A stretch of 64,000 bases of DNA from Anaspis maculata. Lineage: Eukaryota; Arthropoda; Insecta; Coleoptera; Scraptiidae. Position numbers and translations under genes: made by a program. The stretch is from the NCBI GenBank assembly GCA_949128115.1, contig OX421966.1:3038001-3102000 (forward strand), given 5' to 3'. The notes below the pieces were generated by a model that saw only the letters and a program-made list of their open reading frames with translations, did not search any database and was not told the origin of the DNA. Shown here in pieces: positions 61,580 to 64,000 of this stretch (positions are counted from its first letter, which is position 1; each line of letters begins with the position of its first letter).

Positions 61580-64000
61580 GAAGTCACGTGGGTTGGAGCC
61601 TGGAGTCACGTGGGTTAAAACCTGAACTTTTTGGATAACAATTGTGTCTTTTTTTCTATATTTGTGTTTGTTCGTCAAATGTTACGTTTGGAACAAGTAG
61701 CTGCCAACTTCAAAAGTGGTGACCGATCGTTTTGAAAGTCACGTGGGTTGAAGCTTGAAGTCACGTGGGTTGAAGCCTTAAGTCACGTGGGTTGAAGCCT
61801 GAAGTCACGTGAGTTAAAACCTGAACTTTTTTGATAACAATTGTGTCTTTTCTTCTATATTTGTGTTCGTTCGTCAGATGTTGCGTTTGGAACAAGTAGC
61901 TGCCAACATCAAAAGTGGTGACCGATCGTTTTCAAAGTCACGTGGGTTAAAGCCTGAAGTCACGTGGGTTGAAGCCCGAAGTCACGTGGGTTGAAGCCTG
62001 AAGTCACGTGGGTTGGAGCCTGGAGTCACGTGGGCTCAAACCTGAACTTTTTGGATAACAATTGTGTCTTTTTTTCTATATTTGTGTTCGTTCGTCAGAT
62101 GTTGCGTTTGGAAAGAGTAGCTGCCAACTCCAAAAGTGGTGACCGATCGTTTTAATAGTCACGTGGGTTGAAGCCTGAAGTCACGTGGGTTGAAGCCTGA
62201 AGTCACGTGGGTTGAAGCCTGAAGTCACGTGGGTTAAAACCTGAACTTTTTGGATAACAATTGTGTCTTTTCTTCTATATTTGTGTTCGTTCGTAAGACG
62301 TTGCGTTTGGAACAAGTAGCTGCCAACATCAAAAGTGGTGACCGATCGTTTTGAAAGTCACGTGGGTTGAAGCCTGAAGTCACGTGGGTTGGAGCCTGGA
62401 GTCACGTGGGTTAAAACCTGAACTTTTTGGATAACAATTGTGTCTTTTTTTCTATATTTGTGTTTGTTCGTCAAATGTTACGTTTGGAACAAGTAGCTGC
62501 CAACTTCAAAAGTGGTGACCGATCGTTTTGAAAGTCACGTGGGTTGAAGCCTGAAGTCACGTGGGTTGAAGCCTTAAGTCACGTGGGTTGAAGCCTGAAG
62601 TCACGTGAGTTAAAACCTGAACTTTTTTGATAACAATTGTGTCTTTTCTTCTATATTTGTGTTCGTTCGTCAGATGTTGCGTTTGGAACAAGTAGCTGCC
62701 AACATCAAAAGTGGTGACCGATCGTTTTCAAAGTCACGTGGGTTGAAGCCTGAAGTCACGTGGGTTGGGGCCTGGAGTCACGTGGGTTAAAACCTGAACT
62801 TTTTGGATAACAATCGTGTCTTTTTTTCTATATTTGTGTTTGTTCGTCAAATGTTGCGTTTGGAACAAGTAGCTGCCAACTTCAAAAGTGGTGACCGATC
62901 GTTTTGAAAGTCACGTGGGTTGAAGCCTGAAGTCACGTGGGTTGAAGCCCAAAGTCACGTGGGTTGAAGCCTAAAGTCACGTGGGTTAAAACCTGAACTT
63001 TATGGATAACAATTGTGTCTTTTTTTCTATATTTGTGTTCGTTCGTCAGATGTTGCGTTTGGAAAGAGTAGCTGCCAACTCCAAAAGTGGTGACCGATCG
63101 TTTTAATAGTCACGTGGGTTGAAGCCTGAAGTCACGTGGGTTGGAGCCTGAAGTCACGTGGGTTGAAGCCTGAAGTCACGTGGGTTGAAGCCTGAAGTCA
63201 CGTGGGTTAAAACCTGAACTTTTTGGATAACAATTGTGTCTTTTCTCCTATATTTGTGTTCGTTCGTTAGACGTTGCGTTTGGAACAAGTAGCTGCCAAC
63301 ATCAAAAGTGGTGACCGATCGTTTTGAAAGTCACGTGGGTTGAAGCCTGAAGTCACGTGGGTTGAAGCCTGAAGTCACGTGGGTTGAAGCCTGGAGTCAC
63401 GTGGGTTCAAACCTGAATTTTTTGGATAACAATTTCGTCATTTTTTTTTGATATTTGTGTTCGTTCGTCAGATGTTGCGTTTGGAAAGAGTAGCTGCCAA
63501 CATCAAAAGTGGTGACCGATCGTTTTTAAGTCACGTGGGTTGAAGCCTGAAGTCACGTGGGTTGAAGCCTGGAGTCACGTGGGATAAAACCTGAATTTTT
63601 TGGATAACAATTGTGTCTTTTTTTCTATATTTGTGTTTGTTCGTCAAATGTTGCGTTTGGAACAAGTAGCTGCCAACTTCAAAAGTGGTGACCGATTGTT
63701 TTGAAAGTCACGTGGGTTGAAGCCTGAAGTCACGTGGGTTGAAGCCTCAAGTCACGTGGGTTGAAGCCTGAAGGCACGTGAGTTAAAACCTGAACTTATT
63801 TGATAACAATTGTGTCTTTTCTTCTATATTTGTGTTCGTTCGTCAGATGTTGCGTTTGGAACAAGTAGCTGCCAACATCAATAGTGGTGACCGATCGTTC
63901 TCAAAGTCACGTGGGTTGAAGCCTGAAGTCACGTGGGTTGGAGCCTGGAGTCACGTGGGTTAAAACCTGAACTTTTTGGATAACAATTGTGTCTTTTCTT
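61580..64000 (+). repeat. Return to the 19.9-24.0 kb monomer order
   Basis: Bases up to about 63000 follow the order of 19.9-21.9 kb (AATCGTGTC at 62812 against 21701, offset 41,111 bp; AACTTTATGG near 62996). A switch inside a core at about 63010 joins 22850 onwards (offset 40,160 bp). At 63741 the offset drops to 39,983 bp, a loss of one 177-bp monomer. The array runs off the window edge. Confidence 0.8.

Larger units (their letters stand above)
1..64000 (+). repeat. Satellite DNA array filling the whole window
   Basis: Every part of the window I read consists of the same monomer family in one orientation. Each monomer has a core beginning CTTTTTGGATAACAATTGTG and ending near GGTGACCGATCGTTTT, followed by a tandem block of 22-bp units beginning GTCACGTGGG. 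I saw no stretch over 300 bases outside this pattern, no inverted copy, no transposon ends, and no tRNA- or rRNA-like sequence. Class A monomers are 177, 199 or 221 bp; class B monomers are typically 202 bp. Array length, higher-order structure and lack of genes fit eukaryotic heterochromatic satellite DNA; centromeric, subtelomeric or sex/B-chromosome location cannot be distinguished. A ribosomal intergenic spacer is an alternative, but no rRNA gene is present to support it. Lineage is not determinable by eye. Confidence 0.97.

Noticed and set aside
1..64000. Transposon or LTR-element remnants as the source of the repeats
   Set aside because: No terminal inverted repeats, LTR ends, poly-A tails or transposase/reverse transcriptase fragments were seen in either strand.
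1..64000. Ribosomal DNA intergenic spacer
   Set aside because: Spacers can hold short repeats, but no rRNA gene or conserved rRNA segment appears in 64 kb. It cannot be excluded beyond the window.

Overview
The window is tandemly repeated satellite DNA from end to end. I find no gene, RNA gene, mobile element or unique sequence in it. The scale and the multi-level repeat structure point to a nuclear eukaryotic chromosome, in heterochromatin of a pericentromeric, subtelomeric or sex- or B-chromosome kind. Nothing in the sequence identifies the lineage, and I do not recognise the satellite family.

The array has three levels. (1) The smallest is a 22-bp unit, GTCACGTGGGTT followed by GAAGCCTGAA, carrying the palindrome CACGTG. 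(2) Usually three to five such units sit head to tail before an AT-richer core of 111 bp (class A) or 114 bp (class B). The monomer is therefore quantised: 177, 199 or 221 bp for class A (111 + 22k) and typically 202 bp for class B (114 + 88). I estimate, without a full count, about 340 monomers and over 1,000 CACGTG boxes, all on the same strand. (3) Monomers of several diagnostic types are arranged in higher-order repeats, copied again as nested tandem segmental duplications.

Layout. 1-18858: a 10.2-kb unit (1-10202) and a second, 8.66-kb partial copy (10203-18858), each containing an internal 1,549-bp tandem duplication. 18859-35308: a nested cascade with offsets of 1,327, 5,532, 1,526 and 3,230/3,407 bp. 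35309-38995: a mosaic of shuffled monomers with more private variants. 38996-40860: a dispersed copy of 3660-5701. 40861-41409: the first run of class B monomers. 41410-61579: alternating class A and B domains, built from 1,128-, 2,100-, 5,883- and 5,520-bp steps and enclosed in an 11.4-kb tandem duplication (42184-53586, then 53587-61579). 61580-64000: a return to the monomer order seen at about 19.9-24.0 kb.

No genes work together here. The open reading frames of up to 196 codons are by-products of a 177-bp (59-codon) period. The most interesting biology is the dense, helically phased array of GTCACGTG sites, which fits the yeast CDEI/Cbf1 and bHLH E-box consensus, combined with an almost invariant core block around GGTGACCGATCG and a fine record of unequal exchange in steps of 22 bp, one monomer and many kilobases. 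Coordinates of duplications were read by eye from line-by-line offsets; boundaries are accurate to a few tens of bases unless stated.
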